From the NCBI GenBank assembly GCA_002298995.1, contig DBMO01000054.1, forward strand, positions 62,846 through 126,845: a stretch of DNA of 64,000 bases, given 5' to 3'. The notes under the pieces are model-generated. The model did no database searches. It worked only from the letters and a program-made list of their open reading frames with translations, and had not been told where the DNA came from. This document shows positions 42,391-51,847 of this stretch, piece after piece (the stretch's first letter is position 1; each line of letters begins with the position of its first letter). This DNA is from Desulfarculales bacterium UBA696 (lineage in GTDB: Bacteria > Desulfobacterota > Syntrophobacteria > Syntrophobacterales > Syntrophobacteraceae). Made by a program: the position numbers and the translations under genes.

Positions 42391-43458
42391 TCAAATTTCA
42401 TCGTCCGCGAATACCCTGACATTTCTCGGCCTTACATAAACTATTTCACCTTTTACCAATGCCAGCTTCAGGAACAAATCGCGGGTCAGTTCGGCCTCGA
42501 TGGTTTCATGGTTGCCGTTTATTGTGAGGCTCACCCGGGCTACCGAGCCGACAACCTGGGTTCGCTCCACCCTGGCGCGAATGCTGCCGCTGCCGGTCGC
42601 CTTTCGTTCGAGAACCAGATCGTGCGGCCGGACGTATCCAACGGCTGGGACATCTTCAGCCGCATGGTGTTCGGGTGCGGGCAGTTCGATTCCTTCAAGA
42701 TAGGCAAGGCCGCTGTGCACCCGGCCACGGAACAGGTTGACGTGTCCCAGAAAATCCATGACAAACGGGTTTGCCGGGGCCTCATAGACCTGCTCCGGCG
42801 TACCCACCTGTTCGATTCGCCCCTCATTGGTAATTACGATAACGTCAGCAACTTCGAGCGCCTCTTCTTGATCGTGGGTGACAAAAACAGTCGTCAAATT
42901 GATCTTGTCATGGAGCCGGCGAAGCCACCGGCGCAGCTCCAGGCGAATCTTGGCATCGAGCGCGCCGAAGGGTTCGTCGAGGAGCATAACCTGAGGCTCG
43001 ACCGCGAGCGCGCGGGCCAGTGCTACCCTTTGCCGCTGCCCGCCGGAGAGTTGAACCGGATAGCGGTCTGAGAAGTTTTCAAGCTGCAGCAGGTGCAGCA
43101 GATCGTTTACCCTTTCGAGTATCTCTTTTTTGGACGGACGCTCTTCTCGCGGCCTCACTCGAAGCCCGAACGACACGTTCTCAAAAACCGTCATGTGCCG
43201 AAAGAGGGCATAGTGCTGAAAAACGAATCCTACCCGGCGTTCCCTTACATCACTGGCGGTTGTGTCCTCGCCGTCGAAAAGTATCCTCCCCGACTCCGGA
43301 TTTTCGAGTCCCGCGATGACGCGCAGCAGGGTCGTCTTGCCGGAACCGGACGGTCCCAGGAGTGCGGTAAGCCCGCCTGACGGTATGCTGAGGTTAATCT
43401 CGTTCAGGGCATGGAAATCGCCGAATCTCTTGCTGATGTTTTCTAACTCGATGCGCAT
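42391..43458 (-). CDS. cysA: Sulfate/thiosulfate ABC transporter ATP-binding protein
   Basis: A 355-residue ABC ATPase. Walker A is GPSGSGKTTLLR, signature LSGGQRQRVALARAL, Walker B MLLDEPFGALD and the H-loop VTHDQEE. The C-terminal TOBE-like regulatory region contains VGYVRPHDLVLE, characteristic of CysA. It powers uptake of sulfate for assimilation, or for respiration in a sulfate reducer. The start at 43458 (MRIELENISKRFG) fits the family, although the frame is open to 43500. It overlaps the 3' end of cysW by 16 bp. Confidence 0.96.
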   Translation of the reverse strand: MRIELENISKRFGDFHALNEINLSIPSGGLTALLGPSGSGKTTLLRVIAGLENPESGRILFDGEDTTASDVRERRVGFVFQHYALFRHMTVFENVSFGLRVRPREERPSKKEILERVNDLLHLLQLENFSDRYPVQLSGGQRQRVALARALAVEPQVMLLDEPFGALDAKIRLELRRWLRRLHDKINLTTVFVTHDQEEALEVADVIVITNEGRIEQVGTPEQVYEAPANPFVMDFLGHVNLFRGRVHSGLAYLEGIELPAPEHHAAEDVPAVGYVRPHDLVLERKATGSGSIRARVERTQVVGSVARVSLTINGNHETIEAELTRDLFLKLALVKGEIVYVRPRNVRVFADDEI

Positions 43459-44342
43459 TGAGCGGACCTTCCAGCTGGGCGCGGCGAGCGCATTTTCCAT
43501 TCCACGATGCTTTTTACCGCGAGGGTAACCAGGGCCAGCAAGGCAAGAAGTGAAGCCACCGCAAAGGCGGCGGCAAAGTTGTATTCGTTGTAGAGTATCT
43601 CGACGTGAAGAGGGATGGTATTGGTCAGGCCGCGTATATGGCCCGAAACCACTGACACGGCCCCGAATTCACCCATCGCGCGGGCGTTGCACAGAATGAC
43701 TCCGTAGATGATGCCCCACCTGATATTCGGAAACGTCACCCGCCAGAAAATCTGAAAACCGTTTGCGCCAAGAACCATCGCGGCTTCTTCTTCATCGCTT
43801 CCCTGCGCCTGCATTAGCGCAATCAGTTCCCTGGCAACAAATGGGAAGGTGACAAAGATGGTCGCGAGTATAATCCCCGGCACAGCGAAAATGATCTTTA
43901 TATTATGGTTATAAAGCCATGGTCCCAACCATCCCTGCAATCCAAAAACCAGCACGTAAATCAACCCTGAGACGACAGGCGAAACGGAAAATGGAAGGTC
44001 TATCAGGGTTACCAGAAGGTTTTTTCCCGGAAACCGAAATTTGGTCACAGCCCAGCCCGCGGCAACTCCGAAAATCAGGTTAAGAGGTACGCTGATTGCG
44101 GCAACCAATAGCGTCAGGCGAATTGCAGCGAGGCTGTCGGGCTCTTTGATGGCGGCCAAATATGCGCTGAAACCTTTTTCAAGCGCCTGGCCGAAGACGG
44201 CAAGCAGCGGCAGGAATAGAAAAAGTCCCAAAAACAGGAGTGCAACACCGGTCAGAAGCCACCGAACCATGGCAGGTTCACTGAGAGTGTTTCGCCTTGT
44301 TAATTCCCGCGCGGATATTGCCGGCGGCGCCACTGTTTCCAT
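43443..44342 (-). CDS. cysW: Sulfate ABC transporter permease CysW
   Basis: A permease of about 299 residues with six TM helices and the EAA loop ALMQAQGSDEEEAAMVLGANGFQIFWRVTFPNI. DLPFSVSPVVSGLIYVLVFG and GEFGAVSVVSGHI are typical of CysW. ATG at 44342 with GAAGGA upstream is chosen; the frame also allows ATG at 44378. It heterodimerises with CysT in the inner membrane. Confidence 0.95.
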   Translation of the reverse strand: METVAPPAISARELTRRNTLSEPAMVRWLLTGVALLFLGLFLFLPLLAVFGQALEKGFSAYLAAIKEPDSLAAIRLTLLVAAISVPLNLIFGVAAGWAVTKFRFPGKNLLVTLIDLPFSVSPVVSGLIYVLVFGLQGWLGPWLYNHNIKIIFAVPGIILATIFVTFPFVARELIALMQAQGSDEEEAAMVLGANGFQIFWRVTFPNIRWGIIYGVILCNARAMGEFGAVSVVSGHIRGLTNTIPLHVEILYNEYNFAAAFAVASLLALLALVTLAVKSIVEWKMRSPRPAGRSAQCASS

Positions 44343-44350
44343 TGCGGTAG

Positions 44351-45190
44351 TTATCCTTCGGCGTATCTTCTGCTCCATCGCTGCAGCAGATTTATTGCCA
44401 GGAGCAAGACAAAGGACGCAAGCAGCATTACCAGTGCTATGGCCGTCGCGCCGCTGTAGTCGTACTGTTCGAGCTTTGTGACTATCAAAAGGGAAGTGAT
44501 CTCGGAGACCATCGGCATATTTCCGGCAATAAAGATGACGGACCCGTATTCTCCCACCGCCCGCGCAAAGGCTAGGGCAAATCCCGTGAGTATCGAGGGG
44601 AGCAGCATGGGAAAAATAACGAGATGGAAGGTCTGCAGCCGATTAGCGCCAAGGCAGGCGGCGCATTCTTCCGTCTCCTTCTCGATTTCTTCTATTACCG
44701 GCTGAAGAGTCCTGATGACAAAGGGCATGCCGATGACGGTCATTGCGACGACTATGCCCGCCGGTGAATAGGCAATCTTTATCCCCAAAGGCTCGAGAAA
44801 CGATCCTAACCACCCGTTCGACGAGTAAACCGTCGCCAGGGTGATGCCGACCACCGCGGTGGGCAAGGCAAAAGGGAGGTCAATCAGGGCGTCGATTATT
44901 CTTTTTCCAGGAAAACGGTACCTTGCAAGCACCCAAGCGGTAAGGGACCCAAAGATGGCATTGATCAGAGCGGCAATAAAGGCCGCCCCGAAGGTAACCT
45001 TGTATGAGGCCATGACGCGCGGCGCCGTAATGGTCCTGATAAAGCCGTCGAAACTCATGCCCGCCGTCTTGAAAACCAGCGCTGATAGCGGGATGAGCAC
45101 GATCAAACTGAGATAAAAAACGGTATATCCAACTGTCGGAACGAACCCCGGCAAGACGTTCTGCTTTCTAAAACCGGATAACACAGCCAA
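44351..45190 (-). CDS. cysT: Sulfate ABC transporter permease CysT
   Basis: A 279-residue permease with six TM helices. It has LPGFVPTVGYTVFYLSLIVLIPLSALV at the N-terminus, DLPFALPTAVVGITLATVY, and the EAA loop EIEKETEECAACLGANRLQTFHLVIFPML, followed by AFARAVGEYGSVIFIAGNMP. The frame begins with TTG at 45190; a GTG two codons later (45184) sits better relative to a GGGGGA RBS. Second gene of the sbp-cysTWA operon. Confidence 0.95.
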   Translation of the reverse strand: MAVLSGFRKQNVLPGFVPTVGYTVFYLSLIVLIPLSALVFKTAGMSFDGFIRTITAPRVMASYKVTFGAAFIAALINAIFGSLTAWVLARYRFPGKRIIDALIDLPFALPTAVVGITLATVYSSNGWLGSFLEPLGIKIAYSPAGIVVAMTVIGMPFVIRTLQPVIEEIEKETEECAACLGANRLQTFHLVIFPMLLPSILTGFALAFARAVGEYGSVIFIAGNMPMVSEITSLLIVTKLEQYDYSGATAIALVMLLASFVLLLAINLLQRWSRRYAEG

Positions 45191-45259
45191 TCCCCCAACA
45201 CGTAAAATCCCTTAAACTACTTAAACCAAAATTCCTCAGATTTCTAAATTCCTAAATTA

Positions 45260-46267
45260 TTATTTCCCGTAAATCTGGTCAAATACCCCCCCGTCCGCAA
45301 AATGGGTTTTCTGAGCGGCTTGCCAGCTTCCGAATACCTCATCGAGCTTGAAAAGTTTGATTTCGGGGAACGTTGTCATTGAAGCGGCAATTGTCTCATC
45401 AGTGGGACGATAGTAATTCTTTGCCGCGATCTTCTGCCCCTCTTCACTATAGAGATATTGCAGATATGCTTCAGCAAGGGCCCTGGTCCCATGCTTTTCG
45501 ACTACTCTATCAACCACGCTCACAGGCGGTTCGGCCAGAATGCTTTCCGGCGGATAGACTATCTCGACCTTTTCGGGGCCAAGTTCCCTCACCGCCAGGA
45601 ATGCCTCATTCTCCCACGAGAGGAGCACATCGCCAATTCCACGCAAAACGAATGTTGTCGTGGAACCCCTGGCGCCTGAATCGAGCACCGGCACATTCCT
45701 GTACAGCTTCTTCACGAATTCGCGGGCGCTCTCTTCATTTCCCCCGGGCAGCCCCAGCGCATGGGCCCAGGCGGCGAGATAGTTCCAGCGCGCCCCTCCC
45801 GAGGTTTTTGGATTAGGCGTAATCACAGCTATACCAGTCTTTACCAGATCATCCCAATCTTTTATCTGTTTCGGATTTCCTTTGCGAACCAGAAAAATGA
45901 TCGTGGACGTATAGGGGGAGCTATTGTGGGGCAGCCTTTTTTGCCATTCGGGATTAATAAGTCCCCGCCCCTGGATTTCGTCGATATCGTGGGCAAGCGC
46001 GAGGGTAACCACATCTGCCTCCAGCCCGTCTATAACAGCTCTTGCCTGCTTGCCCGAGCCGCCGTGCGACAGCCTGATCTCGACTTTCTGCCCTGTTTTC
46101 TTCTGCCAATAATCTGCAAAAGATTTATTGAAATCCGCATACAGCTCGCGGGTAGGATCGTAAGAAACGTTCAGCAGCGCGACCCCATCTCCGGCCAGAA
46201 CAGGTAAAGCAAAATATACGACAGCGACAAGGACTGCAAAAAGTGAAAAGATCCGTTTAGTAATCAT
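45260..46267 (-). CDS. sbp: Periplasmic sulfate-binding protein
   Basis: A protein of about 335 residues that captures sulfate or thiosulfate for the CysTWA transporter. Start ATG at 46267 has GGAG upstream and yields a Sec signal peptide (MITKRIFSLFAVLVAVVYFA...VLAGDG); the frame extends to 46354 without support. The mature N-terminus LLNVSYDPTRELYADFNKSF and WDDLVKTGIAVITPNPKTSGGARWNYLAAW are diagnostic for Sbp/CysP. It is the first gene of the operon, transcribed from the 46268-46530 gap. Confidence 0.96.
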   Translation of the reverse strand: MITKRIFSLFAVLVAVVYFALPVLAGDGVALLNVSYDPTRELYADFNKSFADYWQKKTGQKVEIRLSHGGSGKQARAVIDGLEADVVTLALAHDIDEIQGRGLINPEWQKRLPHNSSPYTSTIIFLVRKGNPKQIKDWDDLVKTGIAVITPNPKTSGGARWNYLAAWAHALGLPGGNEESAREFVKKLYRNVPVLDSGARGSTTTFVLRGIGDVLLSWENEAFLAVRELGPEKVEIVYPPESILAEPPVSVVDRVVEKHGTRALAEAYLQYLYSEEGQKIAAKNYYRPTDETIAASMTTFPEIKLFKLDEVFGSWQAAQKTHFADGGVFDQIYGK

Positions 46268-46444
46268 GAGTGCTCCGCTGGTTTCTATCCCCGTTATTTG
46301 CATCGCGCGCCAGCTTAATCGACTTGTCCGGCGCGAGCAAGAGAGTGCTCTCATTTCAGGTTTGTAATTTCATTTTTGATAAGATTCGAGGCAGTTGTGT
46401 CAATTAAGTCAGAAAGAGCATCGGCTGATGAGTTTAAAACGAAT

Positions 46445-46472
46445 GGTCCCGCGTGCCATGGCTCGCGGGACC
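46445..46472 (-). terminator. Hairpin after the papain-like protease gene
   Basis: GGTCCCGCG and CGCGGGACC form a perfect 9-bp GC-rich stem around a 10-base loop, 58 bp downstream of the minus-strand protease stop. On the minus strand it is followed by ATTCGTTTTAAAC, a modest T-run, consistent with an intrinsic terminator. Confidence 0.65.
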
Positions 46473-46530
46473 TGGTTGGGGAGGTTCATTTAATTATCTA
46501 CAACACTATCTTGCCGCCATACCAATCGGG

Positions 46531-48072
46531 CTATCTATTTTGAGTCACAATGAATCTGTAAACCGAACCATTAGCCCCCGTTATGGTAATGGCGCCGCTG
46601 CGCTTGATTCTGGTTGTATTTCTTGAGACGGAATAGTTGACCGCTCCTCCCCCCGTCCCGCTAATTGCATTTGCATTGACCACGATCCAGACAGCGTCGC
46701 TTTTTGCCGCCCAGGAGCAGGTAGTCCCAGCCAGGACATTAATGTTCCCGGTACCTCCCGAAGAAGGAAAGGTCTTGCCGGCTGGTGAAATCGAATAGGA
46801 GCAGGGAGACGGTGCCGGGGCCTGCGATGTGGTCGCGCCGGCGGTATTCGAATAGCCGGAGATCCCAGCACCGTTAAAGGCCTGTACCCTGTAGTTGTAT
46901 GTCGTGCTCGGCGAAAGGCCCGTGTTAGCCAACGCGGTTGCGCCGGCCCCGAGTGATGCGATCCGGGCAAAGGAGGTGCAGCCCGAACCCGTGCACCGCT
47001 CGACATAATAGCCGCTCTCATTAGTTGCGTTATCCGTCCACTTGAGGTTTACCTGGCTGCTTGAAGCAGCGGTTGCGCTCAAAGCGGTCGGCGCCGCGGG
47101 AGGTGTCTGATTTACCGGAAGATGCTCGTAGCCTTCGTAGGCTATCGTGTAATAACCAAAGCGAACTACACTCGTCAGCTCACTATAGGCAATTCTGAAA
47201 TACCCGGATTCTCCCCAGCCTGTCCCCCAGCTGTTTTTAACGATGAAGCACCTGTTTGCATCGTCATAGCCCACGATCGTTATCGCATGTCCACCTGCAT
47301 AACTGCCCGAGGTGTAGCTGTATATTCCGCTCGTGTAATAGAAGAAGTCATTGTAGACGTCCATCGTCGTTACAAGCGGTCCATAGGTATAGAGAGCGTT
47401 CTTTATGTTATCGACTGTCGGGGCCGAGGTGGCAACCCAGTGCCAAGCTATAATACCGTCAGTGCTGTTTTTCCAGTTCAGGCAAGCGCTGCCGCAGGAT
47501 GTGTTGGCGGCAGTGTAAGGGAAACAGGACTCCGGGGGAAGTCCGGTATTTTGAATGTAATTGGCGGCCCCGTCTACATAGCCGCCACTGCAGGACCCCG
47601 CGCCGCTGCAGGATACGAGTGTCTGTTCGGACAGGTCCTTTATCGTCGAAACACCCATAAACACTTGCGACTCCAGGGCTGCCGTGACGGCAAAAGCCCA
47701 GCAGCTTCCACAGTTACCCTGGTTCTTTACGGGACTTACATAGTTGACCCCACCAAAGTTGCGCCAGTCGAAATTACCCAGGGGGGCGGAAAGCGATACC
47801 GGGGCGGACGTGGAATATGACAACTCGGCCTGACGCGCTGATACACCGGATGGCTTTATCAGACCGGCTCGCAATTTCCTGTGTTCGAAAGGCAACTTTG
47901 AAACAGAGTTTTCCTCGGCGGCCCATTTTGCCCCCTTCTCCTTAATCGCTCGCCTGTGTTGATCAAGTTCGGCCGGGTCGGCGAAACAAACGGAGCTGAA
48001 GACAAGGAGCAAAATCAGCACTATTGCGGCGGAAGCCGCACTTCCGGCTCTCACATACTTTCCGGCAACCAT
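46531..48072 (-). CDS. Secreted C1A papain-like cysteine protease with FN3 and BACON-like domains
   Basis: A 513-residue exported protein. Signal peptide residues about 8-31. A short propeptide (32-95) precedes the C1A domain: oxyanion Gln in NQGNCGSCWAFAV (Q118), catalytic Cys124, His262 (GGHAITIVGYDD) and Asn280 (NSWGTGWGESGYF). A fibronectin type III domain spans about 328-415 (PPAAPTALSATAASSSQVNLKWTDN). A BACON-like all-beta domain spans about 425-513 (CSYSISPAGKTFPSSGG, CSWAAKSDAVWIVV, VNYSVSRNTTRIKRSGAITITG). Catalytic residues are complete, so it should be an active endopeptidase at the cell surface or outside. Divergent from the TPR-CHAT gene. Confidence 0.93.
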   Translation of the reverse strand: MVAGKYVRAGSAASAAIVLILLLVFSSVCFADPAELDQHRRAIKEKGAKWAAEENSVSKLPFEHRKLRAGLIKPSGVSARQAELSYSTSAPVSLSAPLGNFDWRNFGGVNYVSPVKNQGNCGSCWAFAVTAALESQVFMGVSTIKDLSEQTLVSCSGAGSCSGGYVDGAANYIQNTGLPPESCFPYTAANTSCGSACLNWKNSTDGIIAWHWVATSAPTVDNIKNALYTYGPLVTTMDVYNDFFYYTSGIYSYTSGSYAGGHAITIVGYDDANRCFIVKNSWGTGWGESGYFRIAYSELTSVVRFGYYTIAYEGYEHLPVNQTPPAAPTALSATAASSSQVNLKWTDNATNESGYYVERCTGSGCTSFARIASLGAGATALANTGLSPSTTYNYRVQAFNGAGISGYSNTAGATTSQAPAPSPCSYSISPAGKTFPSSGGTGNINVLAGTTCSWAAKSDAVWIVVNANAISGTGGGAVNYSVSRNTTRIKRSGAITITGANGSVYRFIVTQNR

Positions 48073-48462
48073 GTTAGTTCCTTTCGATTACAACATGTTC
48101 TCCATTGAAAAAAGCCCTGCCGCGGGAGCAGTAAATGTCCCCGGACGGGCGCAATTCAAGCATGATGCCTGGTTTGTGGCGAGCAGAAATGAGCAATGTC
48201 CATGCCATGCCGTCTACAAGCCTTCAGGTGCCGGATGGCGCGGCTTTAGGCAAATTAGGGTGCTAACGATTTGGTGTCTGAAAATTCGTTTTGGTTATAG
48301 CGAAAGGGCCGAGGCCCGCGGTGACGCGGCAGTTACCGCAGGCATTACGAGGGCTCAACTGTTGATTCCGGGAACCTCCCGGCGTATAAGAAGAAATCAG
48401 GTTTTCCGTTAAAGTGACTGCCACCTTCCCCTTTTCAGTCCCAAAATAGATTAGAGGCTCAA
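48073..48462. other. Divergent intergenic region between the two protease-like genes
   Basis: A 390-bp gap that must contain promoters for both the papain-like protease (minus) and the TPR-CHAT protein (plus). Locally GC-rich self-complementary segments occur around 48305-48345, but I cannot match a known riboswitch or operator. The CHAT start is decided by GAGG before ATG at 48463. Confidence 0.5.
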
Positions 48463-51400
48463 ATGTCGAGGCATTTTCCTGCTTTCTTGCGTATCGGATC
48501 CCGGCATTACCTTCGAGCGTTACCGACGGTCCCGCTGCTTCTTTTCCTTTGCCTGACAGGTATTCCTCTCGCATCATCAGCAGCCCTGGACAAATCACCT
48601 CAAGGCCAGGACGGCGCTCCGCCTGTTGAAATAATTAATGACTTGAACGCCGGTGCGGTTAAGCTTTACCGGCAGGGGAATTATAAGGAAGCCCTCGATG
48701 TAGCTCTAAGGGCTCGTGAGCTTTCCCGAGAAATCCTTGGGGAGCAGCACCCGGGGTTTGCCGACGCTCTCGATAATCTTGCAGCCATATTTAAGGCTAC
48801 GGGTGAATATGACAAAGCGGAACCGATCCTGCAGCAAGCTTTGCAGATTCGCCGGAAAGCGCTTGGTGAAAACGACCCTGATTTTGTTTTCAGCCTGAAC
48901 AACCTCGCCGGCCTCTATAAGGCAACGGGTAGATACCCCGATTCCGAGTCGCTCTACCTGCGGGCTCTTGAAACCATCCGCGCCAACATTGGAGAGGATA
49001 CTCCGTTATTTGTCAGCTCACTCAATAATCTGGCTTCGCTATACAAGGCAATGGGCGACTATACAAAAGTGGAGCCGCTCTATATCAAGGCAAGGGATAT
49101 CCTGAGGAAGATCTCGGCCGAGGATCAACCCGAGTATGCAATCGTCATAAGCAATCTCGCCCATCTATACGCCATTATGGGAAGGAGTTCCGAAGCGGAA
49201 TCGCTTTACCGGCAGTCCCTTGAATTATCCCGCAAAATCGTCGGTGAAGAACACCCCCAATACGCCCGCACATTGAACAACCTGGCCTCCCTCTACAAAG
49301 ACCTGGGCACCTACTCCAGGGCGGAACCCCTTTACCGGCAGGCACTGGACCTTTTATCTTCGAAATCGGGCAAAAACAGCCCCGATGCCGCCGCTGCCCT
49401 GAACAATCTGGCGGAGCTGTACAAGGACATGGGGGACTTTGAGAAGGCCGAGTCGCTCTACATCAGGGCAAATGACATCAGGCGGGCGGTTTACGGTGAA
49501 AAGCATCCCGATTTCGCGTCCGGCCTCAACAATCTGGCCGACCTCTACTACCAGGTTGGCAAATTCGATACGGCCAAAAAACTATACGAGCAGGCCCTCC
49601 AGATCCATCGGTCAAGTCTGGGCGAAAAACATCCGGACGTGGCCCTTACGATGCAAAATCTTGCCGTGCTTTATAAAACCATCGGGAAATACAAGGAAGC
49701 CGAATCGCTCTACCGACAGGCACTTGGTATATGGAAATCGACTTTTGGCGACCGGCACCCCAATGTGGCTCTTTCCCTCAATAATCTGGGGGCCCTTTAT
49801 CATGCCATGGGCAAATACGGCGAGGCGGAGCCTCTATACCGGCAGGCACTGGAGATGCGAACCGCACTTCTCGGAGAGTACCATCCGGATGTAGCTGCCA
49901 GCATGAACAGCCTGGCAGCGCTCAAGGCGGCATCCTCCAGGTATGACGACGCCCTGAAGCTGATGAAACAGGCACAGGATATCAACGACCGCCTAATCCG
50001 AAATGTTTTCTCCATTGCATCCGAAAACCAGCGTCTGAAATATATTTCAGTTCTCAGCGGTGAGATGGACGCCTTCCTCTCGCTCGTTGCCAATCACCTC
50101 TCTAAGTCTCCAGCGGCCGTTACGGCTGGGTTCGATCTCGTACTCAAGCGCAAAGCCATTGTAGCCGAAGCGGTGGCGGCCGAACGCGACGCCATTCTGG
50201 GCGGCCGATATCCCGACCTGGAACCAAGTCTGCGCGAGCTGCGGACCCTGCGCATCCAGATTGCTCAAAAGATGATGTCAGGTCCAGGCCCAGAAGGCCC
50301 GGCCGCCCACCAGGAACAGCTGTCCAAATGGAACGAAGATAAGGAGCGAATCGAGGTCAGCCTGGCGGCTAAAATCCCGGAGGTAAATCTCGAAAAACGC
50401 CTCATGGATGCAGATCGGCAAGCCGTTGCAAAGGCCCTTCCCGAAACCGCCGCGCTGGTTGAGTACGTCCGGTTCAATTCATTCGATTTCAATGCCGCAC
50501 CTTCTAAAGGGCAGCCGCAATGGAAGCCCCCCCGGTATTTGGCCTTCGTGATGATTTCCGGAAAACCCGACAGTATTTCATTAATCGACCTCGGCTCGGC
50601 GGACCCCATCGACCGCATGATCTCTGATTTCAGAACTTCAATAACGGGTGAAAAAGACAAGCCGAGCGGGCGGGGAATATCCATGAACTCCGAGCAGGAA
50701 GAAAAAAGCCAATCCGTGGCCGCACTCCGAAAAGCGGTTTTGGACCCGGTTTTACCCGCCCTAAAAGGACTGCAACGCGCCTTTTTCGCTCCCGACGGAA
50801 ATCTGTATCGCCTCTCATTCGGTGCCTTGCCCTTGGGCAGCGACCGCTTTGTAATCGACGATTACCACATCAGCTATATAGGCTCGGGCCGCGACGTCCT
50901 CCGTTTTGGCGTCGAAACAGGGTCCGGCTCCGCAACCTCCCTGGTCACGGCTGACCCGGATTACGATCTGGCCGGCACAACCCCATCCGGTCAGCCCTCC
51001 GAAACGATTTCGGCGGGGAAACTGTCCCGAGACCTGCTACGGGACGCTCCAAAGTTCCAGCGCCTGCCCGGCACTCGAACAGAGGGGGAACACATTGCGG
51101 CCCTGCTTGGAGTAGCGCCGCTTTTAGGCCCGCAAGCTTCAAAAGAGCGGCTCAAATCGGCCCGCTCGCCCCGCATAATGCACATAGCCACCCACGGCTT
51201 CTTTTTGCCCGACCAGGAGCACACAACGGTCAAAGGCGATTCTTCACAGAAAAAGCAACCAGATACGCTGGACCGCAAATCGTCGCCGTTCCTGCGATGC
51301 ATGGAGAGTCCGCTCCTGCGCTCCGGCCTGGTGCTGGCAGGGGCAAACGCATGGCTGGGGGGCAAGCTGCCGCACGGCGGCTCCGATGACGGCATACTTA

Positions 51401-51750
51401 CAGGCGAGGATGCCTCGGGGCTCGATTTGCTTTCAACGGAGCTCGTGGTGCTGTCCGCCTGTGAAACAGGCCTCGGAGACATCAGGGTTGGCGAAGGGGT
51501 TTTCGGCTTGCGAAGGGCTTTTCTCATGGCGGGCGCCAAGACGCTCGTGATGAGCCTTTGGAAAGTCCCGGACACGCAAACCCAAATGCTGATGGAAGAT
51601 TTCTACAAGCGCATGCTGGCAGGGGCCCCACGGTCGCAGGCATTGCGCGAGGCGCAACTATCCATAAAGGAAGAATTTCCGGAACCCTTCTATTGGGCTG
51701 CATTTATCTGCCAGGGCGACCCCGGGCCGCTGCCGTCCCTGCGGAAATGA
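48463..51750 (+). CDS. Exported TPR-CHAT protein (caspase-like peptidase domain)
   Basis: A 1095-residue protein. A signal sequence or anchor (about residues 20-40, ALPTVPLLLFLCLTGIPLASSAA) precedes about eleven 42-residue kinesin-light-chain TPRs (about 60-510; repeated NNLAxLYKxxGxYxxAExLYxxAL). A linker of about 250 residues leads to a CHAT domain (about 780-1095) with catalytic His911 in IMHIATHGFF and Cys1000 in LVVLSACETGLGD, followed by GLRRAFLMAGAKTLVMSLWKVPD. Both catalytic residues of the caspase-like clan are present. CHAT proteins cut specific partner proteins after TPR-mediated activation in systems such as gRAMP-associated TPR-CHAT, but no CRISPR or effector partner is here, and the export signal differs from those. 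Confidence 0.93.
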   Translation: MSRHFPAFLRIGSRHYLRALPTVPLLLFLCLTGIPLASSAALDKSPQGQDGAPPVEIINDLNAGAVKLYRQGNYKEALDVALRARELSREILGEQHPGFADALDNLAAIFKATGEYDKAEPILQQALQIRRKALGENDPDFVFSLNNLAGLYKATGRYPDSESLYLRALETIRANIGEDTPLFVSSLNNLASLYKAMGDYTKVEPLYIKARDILRKISAEDQPEYAIVISNLAHLYAIMGRSSEAESLYRQSLELSRKIVGEEHPQYARTLNNLASLYKDLGTYSRAEPLYRQALDLLSSKSGKNSPDAAAALNNLAELYKDMGDFEKAESLYIRANDIRRAVYGEKHPDFASGLNNLADLYYQVGKFDTAKKLYEQALQIHRSSLGEKHPDVALTMQNLAVLYKTIGKYKEAESLYRQALGIWKSTFGDRHPNVALSLNNLGALYHAMGKYGEAEPLYRQALEMRTALLGEYHPDVAASMNSLAALKAASSRYDDALKLMKQAQDINDRLIRNVFSIASENQRLKYISVLSGEMDAFLSLVANHLSKSPAAVTAGFDLVLKRKAIVAEAVAAERDAILGGRYPDLEPSLRELRTLRIQIAQKMMSGPGPEGPAAHQEQLSKWNEDKERIEVSLAAKIPEVNLEKRLMDADRQAVAKALPETAALVEYVRFNSFDFNAAPSKGQPQWKPPRYLAFVMISGKPDSISLIDLGSADPIDRMISDFRTSITGEKDKPSGRGISMNSEQEEKSQSVAALRKAVLDPVLPALKGLQRAFFAPDGNLYRLSFGALPLGSDRFVIDDYHISYIGSGRDVLRFGVETGSGSATSLVTADPDYDLAGTTPSGQPSETISAGKLSRDLLRDAPKFQRLPGTRTEGEHIAALLGVAPLLGPQASKERLKSARSPRIMHIATHGFFLPDQEHTTVKGDSSQKKQPDTLDRKSSPFLRCMESPLLRSGLVLAGANAWLGGKLPHGGSDDGILTGEDASGLDLLSTELVVLSACETGLGDIRVGEGVFGLRRAFLMAGAKTLVMSLWKVPDTQTQMLMEDFYKRMLAGAPRSQALREAQLSIKEEFPEPFYWAAFICQGDPGPLPSLRK

Positions 51751-51847
51751 AGGGTCGAACCGAAGTTTCGTAGGTTTACATGAAAGTGGAGAAACCCGAG
51801 ATATCGACGGCTGTCGAGAAATCGGCTCGGCATGTAGATAGTAGCTT

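Noticed and set aside
48463..51750. CRISPR-associated TPR-CHAT (Craspase) assignment
   Set aside because: No gRAMP/Cas7-11 gene or CRISPR array is nearby, and the protein carries an export signal.
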